10,740 bases of DNA from the NCBI GenBank assembly GCA_964565665.1, contig CAZMFZ010000119.1:1-10740 (forward strand), written 5' to 3'. Positions 1 to 7,072 of the stretch are shown piece after piece. The notes below the pieces were generated by a model. The model did no database searches. It saw only the letters and a program-made list of their open reading frames with translations, and had not been told where the DNA came from. Each line of letters begins with the position of its first letter. Position 1 is the first letter of the stretch. The stretch comes from CAZMFZ01 sp964565665. Its GTDB lineage: Bacteria; Bacteroidota; Bacteroidia; Cytophagales; UBA9547. A program made the position numbers and the translations under genes.

Positions 1-559
1 ATACTCTGGCATTAAATTGTAAATCTTTAATATGATGAAACATAATTTTAAAATTATAGGTGGAAAACTATTACTCAAGCTTTTATAAAAAACTATGCCA
101 TAAATTGGCCATTGTATTGTTTCCGTTCTGGCTCTAAAGTCCCCTTGCTAGAGATTTGGAAGTAGTAGTAGGCCTGCAAATCCTTTTATTTCAATTATAT
201 CTCCTCTTTTCAACTCAAAAATAATATCTGAGGCTTATTTGTCAATTGATAAAGCAAAACCCAGGATTTCATTATCAGAATTCCCTAATCCTGTCTCAGT
301 GCAATGTAAGTTGTATCTCTATGATTTATAAATACTTTGTTTTCTATATCGATACCGTATGTAGTGTATAAAAGTGATTGACTCCAATCGCCAATAAACA
401 TGGTTTTAAATGATACCTGTTTATTGTCAAAATCTTCTACAAAACTCTGATTGCATAATTTTTTATAATTTACATTAGAAAGTTGAGCAAGGCAATTTTG
501 TTGTATTGTGCCAATTAACGCAAATACAATAACCAATTCGAAAATAATTTTTTTATCAT
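1..559 (-). pseudogene. Decayed gene for a small secreted protein (partial at window edge)
   Basis: I do not recognise the family. A start codon at 559-557 begins M-I-K-K, but the frame stops after 14 codons. One extra A in the A7 run (548-554) would join it to the open frame that follows (to 285), giving a typical Bacteroidota signal peptide ending in NCLAQ. That frame ends in a TAG at 285-287. Shifting frame near 301-304 gives a protein-like continuation (ETGLGNSDNEILGFAL), which then meets a TAA at about 236, reads on through FELKRGDIIEIKGF, meets a TAG at about 150, and stays open to the window edge. Two stops in about 100 codons is few for such AT-rich DNA, which suggests recently lost coding sequence. 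The segment ELKRGDIIEIKG could be a beta-strand from a small OB-fold-like domain, but this is a guess. The 112-codon reading starting at 623 lacks a sensible N-terminus, because it would put the signal peptide at residues 25-47. Confidence 0.55.
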
Positions 560-635
560 AATAAGAAATATTGATTGGATTCGTCCTACTTTGCCCTGGT
601 TGATGTTCTTCACCAATTAGCAAATTTATTAAGTG

Positions 636-667
636 TTGGTTGGTGACGCTTCGTTATCACCAACTAA
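636..667. repeat. 11-bp inverted repeat (hairpin)
   Basis: The arms TTGGTTGGTGA (636-646) and TCACCAACTAA (657-667) pair over 11 bp with one G-T wobble and a 10-nt loop. The hairpin lies about 80 nt beyond the stop of the minus-strand TPR/PD40/OmpA gene and about 75 nt before the decayed gene. It could terminate the former, but neither side has a good T-tract, so a repeat unit or a weak terminator are both possible. The rest of 560-743 shows nothing else I can support. Confidence 0.45.
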
Positions 668-743
668 GGCACTGAGTTTGTTGAAAGCCACTCAAAGCAT
701 TAATTGTAAAGTGGATTTACTACTTTTTTATAGAACAATAAAA

Positions 744-2861
744 TCAATGCCTCAATATCTTAAACTCTGTTCTGCGGTTTATTTCCCTGCCTTCAGGCTC
801 ATCATCGTTTGATGCCAATGGGCGATCTTCCCCATAGCCTATAGCCGTAAGTCGGTCGCCACCTATTCCTTTGGCTGTTAAATACAGCATTACGGCATCT
901 ACCCTGCGTTGTGAAAGCACACGATTATAATTTGGCATTCCATAACTATCGGTATGCCCACCAATTTCCAATGCCACATCAGGATGGGCTTTTATCCAAG
1001 CTACGAGTTTGTCTAAATATTGAAAAGACTGTTTTTTTATTATCGCTTTATCAAAATCGTAGTAAATATTTCGGAGAATAAACGATTCGCCTACACTCAC
1101 TTTTTTCAGGTGAAATTCTTTGTTAACCGATTTAATAGTTTTGCCGTTGGCGGGAATAGTCACTATCAAGTTGATGTATATATAACCTTGCTTTGTTACC
1201 GTAATTGAAAATTTAGATGGTTTGGTTTGCGATATTTCAGTACTGAATATGCCGTTTTCACCTACATCTACCACATCTACTACATTACCTTTCAAATCAT
1301 TGATTACAATTTTGGCATCTAAAGGCATGCTGGTGTAATAGTCAGATACTTTTCCTTTAAAAACTGATGGATAGGTGTCGCCTATTTTCTGTGGAGGTTT
1401 GGTGGCAACTCCCTTTTTTGTGTTATTCTTTATTGGTTTTTTTGTAGCATTATCAATATTGGCTTGAGTAGAATCTTCTATTGGCTTAAACGGAACATCT
1501 TTTTTTAGGCTTTCAGCAATCGCCTTTTTTATAATAGAATCATTTTTTTGAATCTCTTCTGGTTCAAGATGTATAACGTAAATGTCTTTATCGCCAAATC
1601 CATCGCCTTTGGCAGAGGCAAAATAGCCAGTTTTGCCATCTCCGGTAATTACGAAGTATATATCATCGTCAGGTGAGTTTACTGGGTATCCCATGTTCGC
1701 AGGCTGCGACCAAGTTTTTTTACTACCATCAAATACCGATTTGTAAATATCGAAGCCCCCCATCCCTTTGTGTCCACGCGAGCTGAAATACATTGTTTTG
1801 CCATCAATATCTATGAATGGGCTGTCATCGTCATACTCAGTATTAATTGTTGAGCCAAGGTTCATCGGTTTTGTCCAGCTGCCTGCTTTGTCAAGTTCTG
1901 CTTTGTAAATATCTAACCCTCCAAAACCACCAGGCCTGTCGCTTGAAAAGTAAAGTATTTTACCATCATAAGAAATACCCACAGATGGCTCTTTGTAGTG
2001 CGAATTTACGAATTTGCCCATGCCACTAGGCGTACCCCATTTGCCATCAGGTTGCAGCTTACTTACATATATATCTCCTCCATTATCTGGCTTATACAAA
2101 AACAATTCTTTACCATCAGGCGAAATACCTATGCTGGCATCGTGAGTTTCTGAGTTGATAGGCTTTTGCATATTTTTTGGTGATGCCCATTGCCCATTTA
2201 CTTTTTTGCTCATCCATATATCTTCGAAATACTCGTTATCAACATCTTTATTTTTGCCCACACCGCCATTTCTTCGCGAAGTAAAAAACATGGTTTGATT
2301 ATCGGCTGTTACAGCAGGTGCATAGTCGGGATATTCACTATTCACCACATCTTTAATATTGTCAATTTTATAGGCTATTTTGTTGCCGTAATAGGCATTG
2401 CCGTTTATACATTCATATATTGCGCGATCGGTTTTAATTACTTCATCCTTTACAGATGAGGTCAATTTCAAAGCCTTGGCATCATTTATATTTTCTTTGT
2501 ATTGCTTATAAAAGTTAATAGCTTCTTCAAATTTACTACCAAGTTGATAGCCTCTTCCTATCATATATAGAATATCAGGGGCTACCTCAGCATTGAGTTT
2601 ATAAGCCTTTTGCAAATAATTAACCGATAGCTCTTTTTGAATGGTTTCTAGATAACATTTACCTGCCATAAAATTAGCAGTAGTATTCTCAGGATTCATT
2701 TCTATGGCTTGCAAATACACGCCCAAGGCATCTTTTTTATCACCAAAGCCATACATTTCATCGGCAAGCTTTACTAAATTTTCATCTACTGCCTGTGAGA
2801 ATGCAGTAATACTATTAAATGTGAGAAATATGAATACTATCCTGATTAGAACCTTGTTCAT
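744..2861 (-). CDS. Secreted TPR-PD40-CRD-OmpA protein, PorE-like
   Basis: The 705-residue protein begins with a signal peptide (1-23, ending AFSQ, no lipobox Cys). TPR-like helices cover about 25-145. About five PD40/WD40-like beta-propeller repeats follow at about 176-430, each with a DGK..YF.S and DIY pattern, e.g. SYDGKILYFSSDRPGG (297-312). Then come a Lys/Thr-rich linker (431-495), a carboxypeptidase-regulatory-like beta domain (about 498-585) and a C-terminal OmpA peptidoglycan-binding domain (about 596-705). The OmpA domain keeps the HTDSYG motif with Asp638, the Arg pair 652-653 and INRRTEF near the end, which fits binding of diaminopimelate in the cell wall. This domain order is that of PorE, a type IX secretion component of Porphyromonas gingivalis, but Bacteroidota carry many paralogs of the same build, so I infer only a periplasmic/outer-membrane anchoring role. 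No other por genes are nearby. It is a single-gene unit with its own -7 box. Confidence 0.88.
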   Translation of the reverse strand: MNKVLIRIVFIFLTFNSITAFSQAVDENLVKLADEMYGFGDKKDALGVYLQAIEMNPENTTANFMAGKCYLETIQKELSVNYLQKAYKLNAEVAPDILYMIGRGYQLGSKFEEAINFYKQYKENINDAKALKLTSSVKDEVIKTDRAIYECINGNAYYGNKIAYKIDNIKDVVNSEYPDYAPAVTADNQTMFFTSRRNGGVGKNKDVDNEYFEDIWMSKKVNGQWASPKNMQKPINSETHDASIGISPDGKELFLYKPDNGGDIYVSKLQPDGKWGTPSGMGKFVNSHYKEPSVGISYDGKILYFSSDRPGGFGGLDIYKAELDKAGSWTKPMNLGSTINTEYDDDSPFIDIDGKTMYFSSRGHKGMGGFDIYKSVFDGSKKTWSQPANMGYPVNSPDDDIYFVITGDGKTGYFASAKGDGFGDKDIYVIHLEPEEIQKNDSIIKKAIAESLKKDVPFKPIEDSTQANIDNATKKPIKNNTKKGVATKPPQKIGDTYPSVFKGKVSDYYTSMPLDAKIVINDLKGNVVDVVDVGENGIFSTEISQTKPSKFSITVTKQGYIYINLIVTIPANGKTIKSVNKEFHLKKVSVGESFILRNIYYDFDKAIIKKQSFQYLDKLVAWIKAHPDVALEIGGHTDSYGMPNYNRVLSQRRVDAVMLYLTAKGIGGDRLTAIGYGEDRPLASNDDEPEGREINRRTEFKILRH

Positions 2862-2894
2862 CGATTAGAATTTCATTTACATAATGATAAAACA

Positions 2895-2902
2895 CAAATA
2901 TA
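2895..2902 (-). promoter_or_regulatory. Candidate -7 box for the TPR-PD40-OmpA gene
   Basis: On the minus strand this reads TATATTTG, an exact match to the Bacteroidota -7 consensus TAnnTTTG, and would leave a leader of about 25-30 nt before the ATG at 2861. The expected -33 position falls in the upstream terminator stem and has no TTTG, so the call rests on the -7 box alone. Confidence 0.4.
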
Positions 2903-2915
2903 TAGTTTTTTAAAA

Positions 2916-2950
2916 TAATAGCCCACGGTGTTTCAAACCGTGGGCTATTA
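2916..2950 (-). terminator. Intrinsic terminator of the TMTC-like gene
   Basis: A perfect 14-bp stem (2916-2929 with 2937-2950, core AGCCCACGGT) with a 7-nt loop lies about 35 nt beyond the stop codon of the minus-strand gene at 2986. On the minus strand it is followed by TTTT. The stem is GC-rich in an AT-rich gap, as expected for a Rho-independent terminator. Confidence 0.8.
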
Positions 2951-2985
2951 CAATCCTTTTTAGGATGTGGAAATTTCGAAAACTG

Positions 2986-4863
2986 TTATTTCCTATACTG
3001 TTTCAATGAATTTACCAATCCAGGATTTAGTTTTTCTACATCAACTCCTTTGGCTTTTAATTGATCAAGATATTCAATTGATTTCTGATATTGCCCTACG
3101 TAATAATAGAGTACTGCCAAATTGATATAAGTATCATTATACGCGGGGTTAATTCTAACCACATCAAGCCAAAATTTCTCAGCATCAGCAGGGCGACCTT
3201 TTTGATAAGCCAATACACCCATGCCAAATTTAGCTTGCCAGAAGTTAGGGTCACGGTTTATGGCTTTCATATACCAAACCTCAGCATTGTCTAAATCGCG
3301 TTTTTTCTCATAAATCCTAGCCATGTCTGTTAAGAAAACAGGCTGAAGAGAATCTACTTTTAATGTTCTTCTGTAGCATCTTTCAGCTGAAACTAAGTCG
3401 TTTTTGGCTTCATAAGCCTTGCCCAAATCGCTAATGGTATTTACTTCTTGTACGTTCAAATCTACGGCACGCATAAAGCTTATTTCGGCTTTGGCCAAAT
3501 CGCCCGAGTCGTAATATACTTTGCCCATTCCTCTAAATACTTGTGAAGAATTTGGTGCCCCTTCAATGGCCTTCTTCCAAAATGCTTCTGCATCTTTGAA
3601 ATTCCAACTGTGCATGATTGTATACACAATGTAAATTACAACCCAACCCGAAAGCCCCCAAACAAAATACTTCTTAAGCTGTTCTCTATTTCCTACAGCA
3701 AAAAAGCTGCGAATCAACTCGTTCATTAGCACCACCAAAGTGATAGCAGGCGTATGGAAACGATGCTCTAAATAATCGTAACGGCCAAAATCTGCAAATA
3801 TGAATATGGTAGATGGGCCGAAGAAGAGCAGCATCCACACCAACCAAAATATAACAAGATTGTTGTTTCTTTTCTTCGCAAGCACAAATAATACCACCCA
3901 AACTACAAGTACAACACAGCCAACAACAGTGGAGAATACCGAAAATTTGGGGAAATTGGCAAGATTGAGCGGAAAGGAAAATTTACCAATATATTCCGGC
4001 CAATCTTGAATATTTTTCAACCAAGAATCGCCATAAATGATAGAGGTAAATCGTGTTCCATTTTTATTGGCAAGCTCCAAAGCTTCGGCTCTGATGGCAA
4101 ACCATATCAAACCGATAATGCCCCAGCCTGTGCCTGTAATCATTATTTTTTGGAAATTGGCTTTCCAATCTACCAACAAAAAGAAATAGGCAATACAAAT
4201 AAATGGAAATAATGCAGAGGTTTCTTTAGTATACAATGCCATGGTAAAAAGCAACCAATGCAAGAAAATATTGATGAAACCACCTCGCTGCATAAAATTA
4301 ATAAGGTAATTGAACGACCCAATTACCAACATTGTAATCATAGGGTCATTCCGACCCGGAATCCAAGCCACTGCCATTGTCCACATGGGGTGGGCTGTGT
4401 AAATCAATGTAGTAAGCAGTGCGTAAATGGAATCAAACTTTAACTTTACCAAAAGCTTGTAAAGTGCGAAACAAGATATTAAATGGTAAAGAATATTGGT
4501 GACATGATAGAAAAATGGGTCGGTTTTGGTAAACTGATAATCGAATATCAATGAGCCAAATAGCAACGGGCGATAATAATCTAATACCCCAGATTCTTTA
4601 AAACCACGGGTAAAATTTTTAATATCGGCAAAATATTGGGCATAGACTACAAGGAAAAAACTGTCATCAAGCCCTGAAAACTGAAACCAAAGCGATTGTG
4701 CATAGCACACAAAGCATACGCCCATTATCCAAAGATAGGGTATAAGTGTTTGTAGCAATGTTTTTTGAGGTTGGATTGATGCTACTGGTTTTTTTGCAGC
4801 TGGGAAAACTGTTGATGTTGACTTTGTGGCCGAAGTCGATGCCACTTTTTTCTTTTGGCTCAT
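2986..4863 (-). CDS. TMTC-like membrane protein (GT-C fold) with C-terminal TPRs
   Basis: The 625-residue protein starts with a Lys/Ser/Thr-rich cytoplasmic-looking tail (1-34), followed by many hydrophobic segments between about 38 and 420 and then five or six TPR units from about 422 to 605. The membrane part has hallmarks of the TMTC / Pmt-like GT-C glycosyltransferase group: an acidic LDD motif just after the first membrane segment (65-67), YYRPL (96-100), a H-[VT]-x-N-x-x-x-H-type stretch around 120-127, and HPMWTMAVAWIPGRND (158-173). GT-C enzymes use the acidic loop motif to transfer a sugar from a lipid-linked donor on the outer face of the membrane. Eukaryotic TMTC proteins O-mannosylate cadherins. 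Sugar donor and target here are unknown, and activity is inferred, not shown. The gene follows dut at 230 nt on the same strand, but has its own -7 box and a strong terminator, so it is probably transcribed alone. Confidence 0.8.
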   Translation of the reverse strand: MSQKKKVASTSATKSTSTVFPAAKKPVASIQPQKTLLQTLIPYLWIMGVCFVCYAQSLWFQFSGLDDSFFLVVYAQYFADIKNFTRGFKESGVLDYYRPLLFGSLIFDYQFTKTDPFFYHVTNILYHLISCFALYKLLVKLKFDSIYALLTTLIYTAHPMWTMAVAWIPGRNDPMITMLVIGSFNYLINFMQRGGFINIFLHWLLFTMALYTKETSALFPFICIAYFFLLVDWKANFQKIMITGTGWGIIGLIWFAIRAEALELANKNGTRFTSIIYGDSWLKNIQDWPEYIGKFSFPLNLANFPKFSVFSTVVGCVVLVVWVVLFVLAKKRNNNLVIFWLVWMLLFFGPSTIFIFADFGRYDYLEHRFHTPAITLVVLMNELIRSFFAVGNREQLKKYFVWGLSGWVVIYIVYTIMHSWNFKDAEAFWKKAIEGAPNSSQVFRGMGKVYYDSGDLAKAEISFMRAVDLNVQEVNTISDLGKAYEAKNDLVSAERCYRRTLKVDSLQPVFLTDMARIYEKKRDLDNAEVWYMKAINRDPNFWQAKFGMGVLAYQKGRPADAEKFWLDVVRINPAYNDTYINLAVLYYYVGQYQKSIEYLDQLKAKGVDVEKLNPGLVNSLKQYRK

Positions 4864-4916
4864 TATTATTAGTAAAATTAAAGCGTCAGAATTGGGTTTT
4901 TAAAAAATTTGCATTG

Positions 4917-4924
4917 CAAAACTA
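4917..4924 (-). promoter_or_regulatory. Candidate -7 box for the TMTC-like gene
   Basis: The minus strand reads TAGTTTTG, matching TAnnTTTG, and would give a leader of about 45-50 nt before the ATG at 4863. I see no good -33 TTTG at the usual 19-21 nt spacing. The rest of the 230-nt gap up to dut (4864-5093) holds only a 6-bp GCCTCC/GGAGGC inverted repeat (5020-5025, 5056-5061) that I do not interpret. Confidence 0.4.
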
Positions 4925-5093
4925 AGGAAAAATATAACATTACTCATTGTAACTTAACTATTGAAAAAGCGAATAGGCTATTTTTAGAAGAAAAATAACG
5001 CATTCTTTTTTCAACTATTGCCTCCGTAGCACAAATTGCAACTTTAAATAGGATTGGAGGCTAATATTTTTGGAAGAGTACCACATTACATTA

Positions 5094-5528
5094 TCATTTC
5101 ACACCTGTACTTCCATAGCCCCCGGCACCTCTATCTGTTTCAGAAAGTTGCTCCACCGCTTCCCAAACTATAGTTTCATGTTTTGCCACTATCATTTGTG
5201 CTATTCTTTCGCCTGATTTTATTTCGAAACTTTCATTTGATACATTCACCAACAGCACCTTCAACTCACCTCTGTAATCTGCATCAATAGTTCCGGGGCT
5301 ATTCAAAACTGTGATGCCATGCTTAAATGCCAAGCCGCTTCTGGGGCGAATTTGTGCTTCATAGCCTTCGGGAAGTTCTATGGAAAGTCCTGTAGGCACA
5401 AGCTCTCTTTGAAAAGGGCTTAGAATGATGCTTTCAGCAATATTAGCCCTCAAATCTAGCCCTGCAGATAGAGAAGTTTGATAAGCTGGCAAAGCAAATT
5501 GCGATTTATTAATTACTTTTATTTGCAT
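5094..5528 (-). CDS. dut: dUTP diphosphatase (dUTPase)
   Basis: The enzyme hydrolyses dUTP to dUMP and pyrophosphate in the cytoplasm, keeping uracil out of DNA and supplying dUMP for thymidylate synthesis. At 144 residues it has the usual length of a homotrimeric dUTPase, and all five motifs are present in order: AGLDLRA (22-28), PRSGLA (62-67), GTIDADYRGELKV (79-91, with the water-activating Asp82 and the uracil-stacking Tyr85), GERIAQM (106-112) and the C-terminal RGAGGYGSTG (133-142) that closes over the substrate. The start at 5528 fits the family N-terminus. It stands 120 nt downstream of the rpmA terminator, so it should have its own promoter, though I see no convincing box. No sign of damage or transfer. 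Confidence 0.97.
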   Translation of the reverse strand: MQIKVINKSQFALPAYQTSLSAGLDLRANIAESIILSPFQRELVPTGLSIELPEGYEAQIRPRSGLAFKHGITVLNSPGTIDADYRGELKVLLVNVSNESFEIKSGERIAQMIVAKHETIVWEAVEQLSETDRGAGGYGSTGVK

Positions 5529-5649
5529 GATTTTATTAACCTTAATCCCAAACTAGCCTAGCTTAAAAATTCAATACCCAAGGGTTGATAAGCAGATACA
5601 CCTGGATTTATTGACACAAAATGAAATTCTATACTTTGGTTTTAAACAC

Positions 5650-5674
5650 AAAAAGCCCCAATGAAGGAGCTTTT
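5650..5674 (-). terminator. Terminator of the rplU-rpmA operon
   Basis: On the minus strand AAAAGCTCC pairs with GGGGCTTTT around a 6-nt loop (9 bp with one wobble), followed by a T-rich tail. It lies about 20 nt beyond the rpmA stop at 5696 and so ends the ribosomal operon ahead of dut. Confidence 0.75.
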
Positions 5675-5695
5675 AATGTATCTTGTATTGAGTTA

Positions 5696-5959
5696 TTAAG
5701 CGTTTTGTAAAGGTACGATTGAAACCGTACTTTTATCATTTTTGCTTTTTTTGAAATGAACCAATCCATCAGTAAGAGCAAACAAAGTATGATCTTTGCC
5801 AATACCAACATTAAGTCCCGGATGATGAACTGTACCTCTTTGGCGAATCAATACATTGCCAGAAATAGCCAATTGACCACCATATATTTTTACGCCTAAG
5901 CGTTTGCTTTCCGATTCACGTCCGTTTCTCGAACTACCTACACCTTTCTTGTGTGCCAT
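5696..5959 (-). CDS. rpmA: Large ribosomal subunit protein bL27
   Basis: L27 is a 50S subunit protein whose N-terminal arm reaches towards the peptidyl-transferase centre. The 87-residue length is typical. The sequence opens MAHKKGVGSSRNGRES and contains the conserved core KIYGGQ (25-30), IRQRGT (38-43) and GVGIGKDHTLFA-like segment (written here as NVGIGKDHTLFA, 50-61). The start directly gives MAHKKG, as in most bacteria, with no sign of the cleaved N-terminal extension found in Firmicutes. It is the second gene of the conserved rplU-rpmA pair, 31 nt downstream of rplU on the same strand, and is followed by a terminator. Confidence 0.98.
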   Translation of the reverse strand: MAHKKGVGSSRNGRESESKRLGVKIYGGQLAISGNVLIRQRGTVHHPGLNVGIGKDHTLFALTDGLVHFKKSKNDKSTVSIVPLQNA

Positions 5960-5990
5960 GGGTATTTAATATTATAATTTTAATAAATAA

Positions 5991-6302
5991 TTATGCAGTA
6001 ATTGATTCGATTTGAAGTTTGGTCAGAGCTTGTCTGTGACCAACTGTTTTTCTAAATCCTTTTCTTCTTTTCTTTTTGAAAGCGATTACTTTATCGCCTT
6101 GCAAGTGGTCGACCACCTTTACGGTTACCTTTGCACCTTTCACTACCGGAGCACCGATTGAAAGTTTGCCACCATTATCTAATAAATATACGTTTGAAAA
6201 ATCAACTGAAGCTCCCACTTCATTTTCCAATCTATTTGTATATATATAGCGGTCTTTTTCTACTTTGTATTGCTTGCCAGCTATTTCAACTATTGCGTAC
6301 AT
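5991..6302 (-). CDS. rplU: Large ribosomal subunit protein bL21
   Basis: L21 binds 23S rRNA in the 50S subunit. I start it at 6302 (MYAIVEIAGKQYKVEKD), giving 103 residues, the standard L21 length. The conserved C-terminal KKRRKGFRKTVGHRQ (75-89 or so) binds rRNA. The frame is open back to an ATG at 6338, but those 12 extra residues would overlap a -7 promoter box (6323-6330), so the longer start is very unlikely. It is the first gene of the rplU-rpmA operon. Confidence 0.97.
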   Translation of the reverse strand: MYAIVEIAGKQYKVEKDRYIYTNRLENEVGASVDFSNVYLLDNGGKLSIGAPVVKGAKVTVKVVDHLQGDKVIAFKKKRRKGFRKTVGHRQALTKLQIESITA

Positions 6303-6322
6303 GGCTTTAATTTTAAGGGGTG

Positions 6323-6330
6323 CAAAGATA
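6323..6330 (-). promoter_or_regulatory. rplU: -7 box of the rplU-rpmA operon
   Basis: The minus strand reads TATCTTTG, an exact TAnnTTTG match. Transcription would start at about 6317, leaving a leader of about 15 nt (CCCCTTAAAATTAAAGCC precedes the ATG). The box also decides the rplU start. The -33 region is only T-rich, without a clear TTTG. Confidence 0.6.
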
Positions 6331-6386
6331 GGCAACAAACTGAAATAAAAAAATATTTTTATCTAAATAACTGATGTTGCGAAAAC

Positions 6387-6408
6387 CCAAGTCTTTTTGA
6401 GATCTTGG
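6387..6408 (-). terminator. Possible weak terminator of the nfu gene
   Basis: On the minus strand CCAAG pairs with CTTGG and, inside a one-base bulge, TCT pairs with AGA around a CAAAA loop. It is followed by GGGTTTTC. It lies about 27 nt beyond the nfu stop and just ahead of the rplU promoter, which is where a terminator is expected, but the stem is weak. Confidence 0.4.
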
Positions 6409-6434
6409 AATTAATAAAATGAGCAAAAACAATG

Positions 6435-7016
6435 CTAAACTCCTTCCGCTACCACTTCCTTTACATCAGGAATCATGGTGGTGAGCAAGCGTTCAATACC
6501 CGATTTTAATGTCATGGTGGATGATGGGCAACCGCTACATGAGCCTTGCAGAAGTACTTTTACTACACCCTCATTAAAGGAATGAAAGGTGATGTTGCCA
6601 CCATCTGATTCTACGGCAGGGCGTACGTATTCATCCAATATGCCTTTAATTTTCTTGACCACTTCAGGGTCGTCAGGATTAATATCAGAACTTAATTCTT
6701 CTAAAAACAAAGGCTTACCTTCCTCCAGAAAACCTTTGATAAAAAGCTTTAATATACTTTGAATTTCAATCCAATCTATGTTTTCATCTTTAGTAACGGT
6801 AACAAAGTTGGATGAAATGAAAACGCGTTTTACAAAATTGTAGCGAAACAAATCTAAAGCCAATGGGCATCTTGATGCTGCCATAGGATCGGGAAAATCT
6901 GCACTTTTACCCTCAGGCATAAGCATAAAATTCACCACAAACTTCAAGCTGTTTGGGTTCGGATTCGATTCGGTATAAATATTTACAGTTCTTGCTTTTT
7001 CTTCCAACGTTTCCAT
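6435..7016 (-). CDS. Nfu/NifU-type iron-sulfur cluster carrier protein
   Basis: The 193-residue protein has an N-terminal Nfu_N domain (about 11-98) marked by ESNPNPNSLKFVVN (16-29), and a C-terminal NifU-like domain (about 118-190) with DEYVRPAVESDGGNI (128-142) and the cluster-binding GSCSGCPSS (158-166, Cys160 and Cys163). The CxxC pair holds a 4Fe-4S cluster shared between two subunits, which is delivered to apo-proteins in the cytoplasm. The two-domain build matches mitochondrial NFU1 and its bacterial relatives, not three-domain NifU. It lies just downstream of the assembly gap, and the start of a second, similar gene sits on the far side of the gap. The start at 7016 matches the N-terminus seen in that second copy (both M-E, then TVNIYT at the same spacing). 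Confidence 0.93.
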   Translation of the reverse strand: METLEEKARTVNIYTESNPNPNSLKFVVNFMLMPEGKSADFPDPMAASRCPLALDLFRYNFVKRVFISSNFVTVTKDENIDWIEIQSILKLFIKGFLEEGKPLFLEELSSDINPDDPEVVKKIKGILDEYVRPAVESDGGNITFHSFNEGVVKVLLQGSCSGCPSSTMTLKSGIERLLTTMIPDVKEVVAEGV

Positions 7017-7029
7017 TTTTTGAATTGTT

Positions 7030-7062
7030 TTATTTTGTTAACTCAACACTTGTACCCACAAG
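7030..7062 (-). CDS. Possible C-terminal tail of a gene cut by the gap
   Basis: Reading out of the gap on the minus strand, one frame gives L-V-G-T-S-V-E-L-T-K and then TAA, 13 nt before the nfu start. If real, it is the end of whatever gene precedes nfu, perhaps the second Nfu copy. Ten codons are far too few to identify it, and another frame is also open (to a TAA at about 7037). Confidence 0.2.
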   Translation of the reverse strand, partial: LVGTSVELTK

Positions 7063-7072
7063 NNNNNNNNNN
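7063..7072. other. Assembly gap (10 N)
   Basis: A run of exactly ten N. Such round numbers are usually placeholders joining contigs, so the true missing length may be much larger. It cuts through the 5' part of an Nfu-like gene. Confidence 0.95.

Noticed and set aside
1..303. TAA and TAG inside an otherwise readable frame, which could suggest a genetic code reading them as glutamine.
   Set aside because: Neighbouring standard genes end cleanly with TAA, TAG or TGA at their family lengths, and the same locus also needs two frameshifts. Gene decay explains it better.
285..623. A 112-codon gene starting at 623.
   Set aside because: Its first 23 residues look like noise and would place a clear signal peptide inside the protein. 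The ATG at 559 plus a one-base correction gives a normal secreted N-terminus.
1020..2459. Plus-strand open frames of 60-89 codons opposite the TPR-PD40-OmpA gene.
   Set aside because: They are antisense to a well-supported gene, match no family and lack a ribosome-binding or promoter context.
5020..5061. GCCTCC/GGAGGC inverted repeat in the dut-TMTC gap as a terminator.
   Set aside because: A 6-bp stem with a 30-nt loop and no T-tract at the right place is too weak to call.
5529..5649. Promoter for dut (TTTTG, 18 nt, TATCTGCT on the minus strand).
   Set aside because: The -7 half matches the consensus poorly, so I do not list it as a feature.
6303..6338. An upstream start for rplU at 6338.
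   Set aside because: The 12 added residues would be encoded across the TATCTTTG promoter box, and the start at 6302 gives the standard 103-residue L21.
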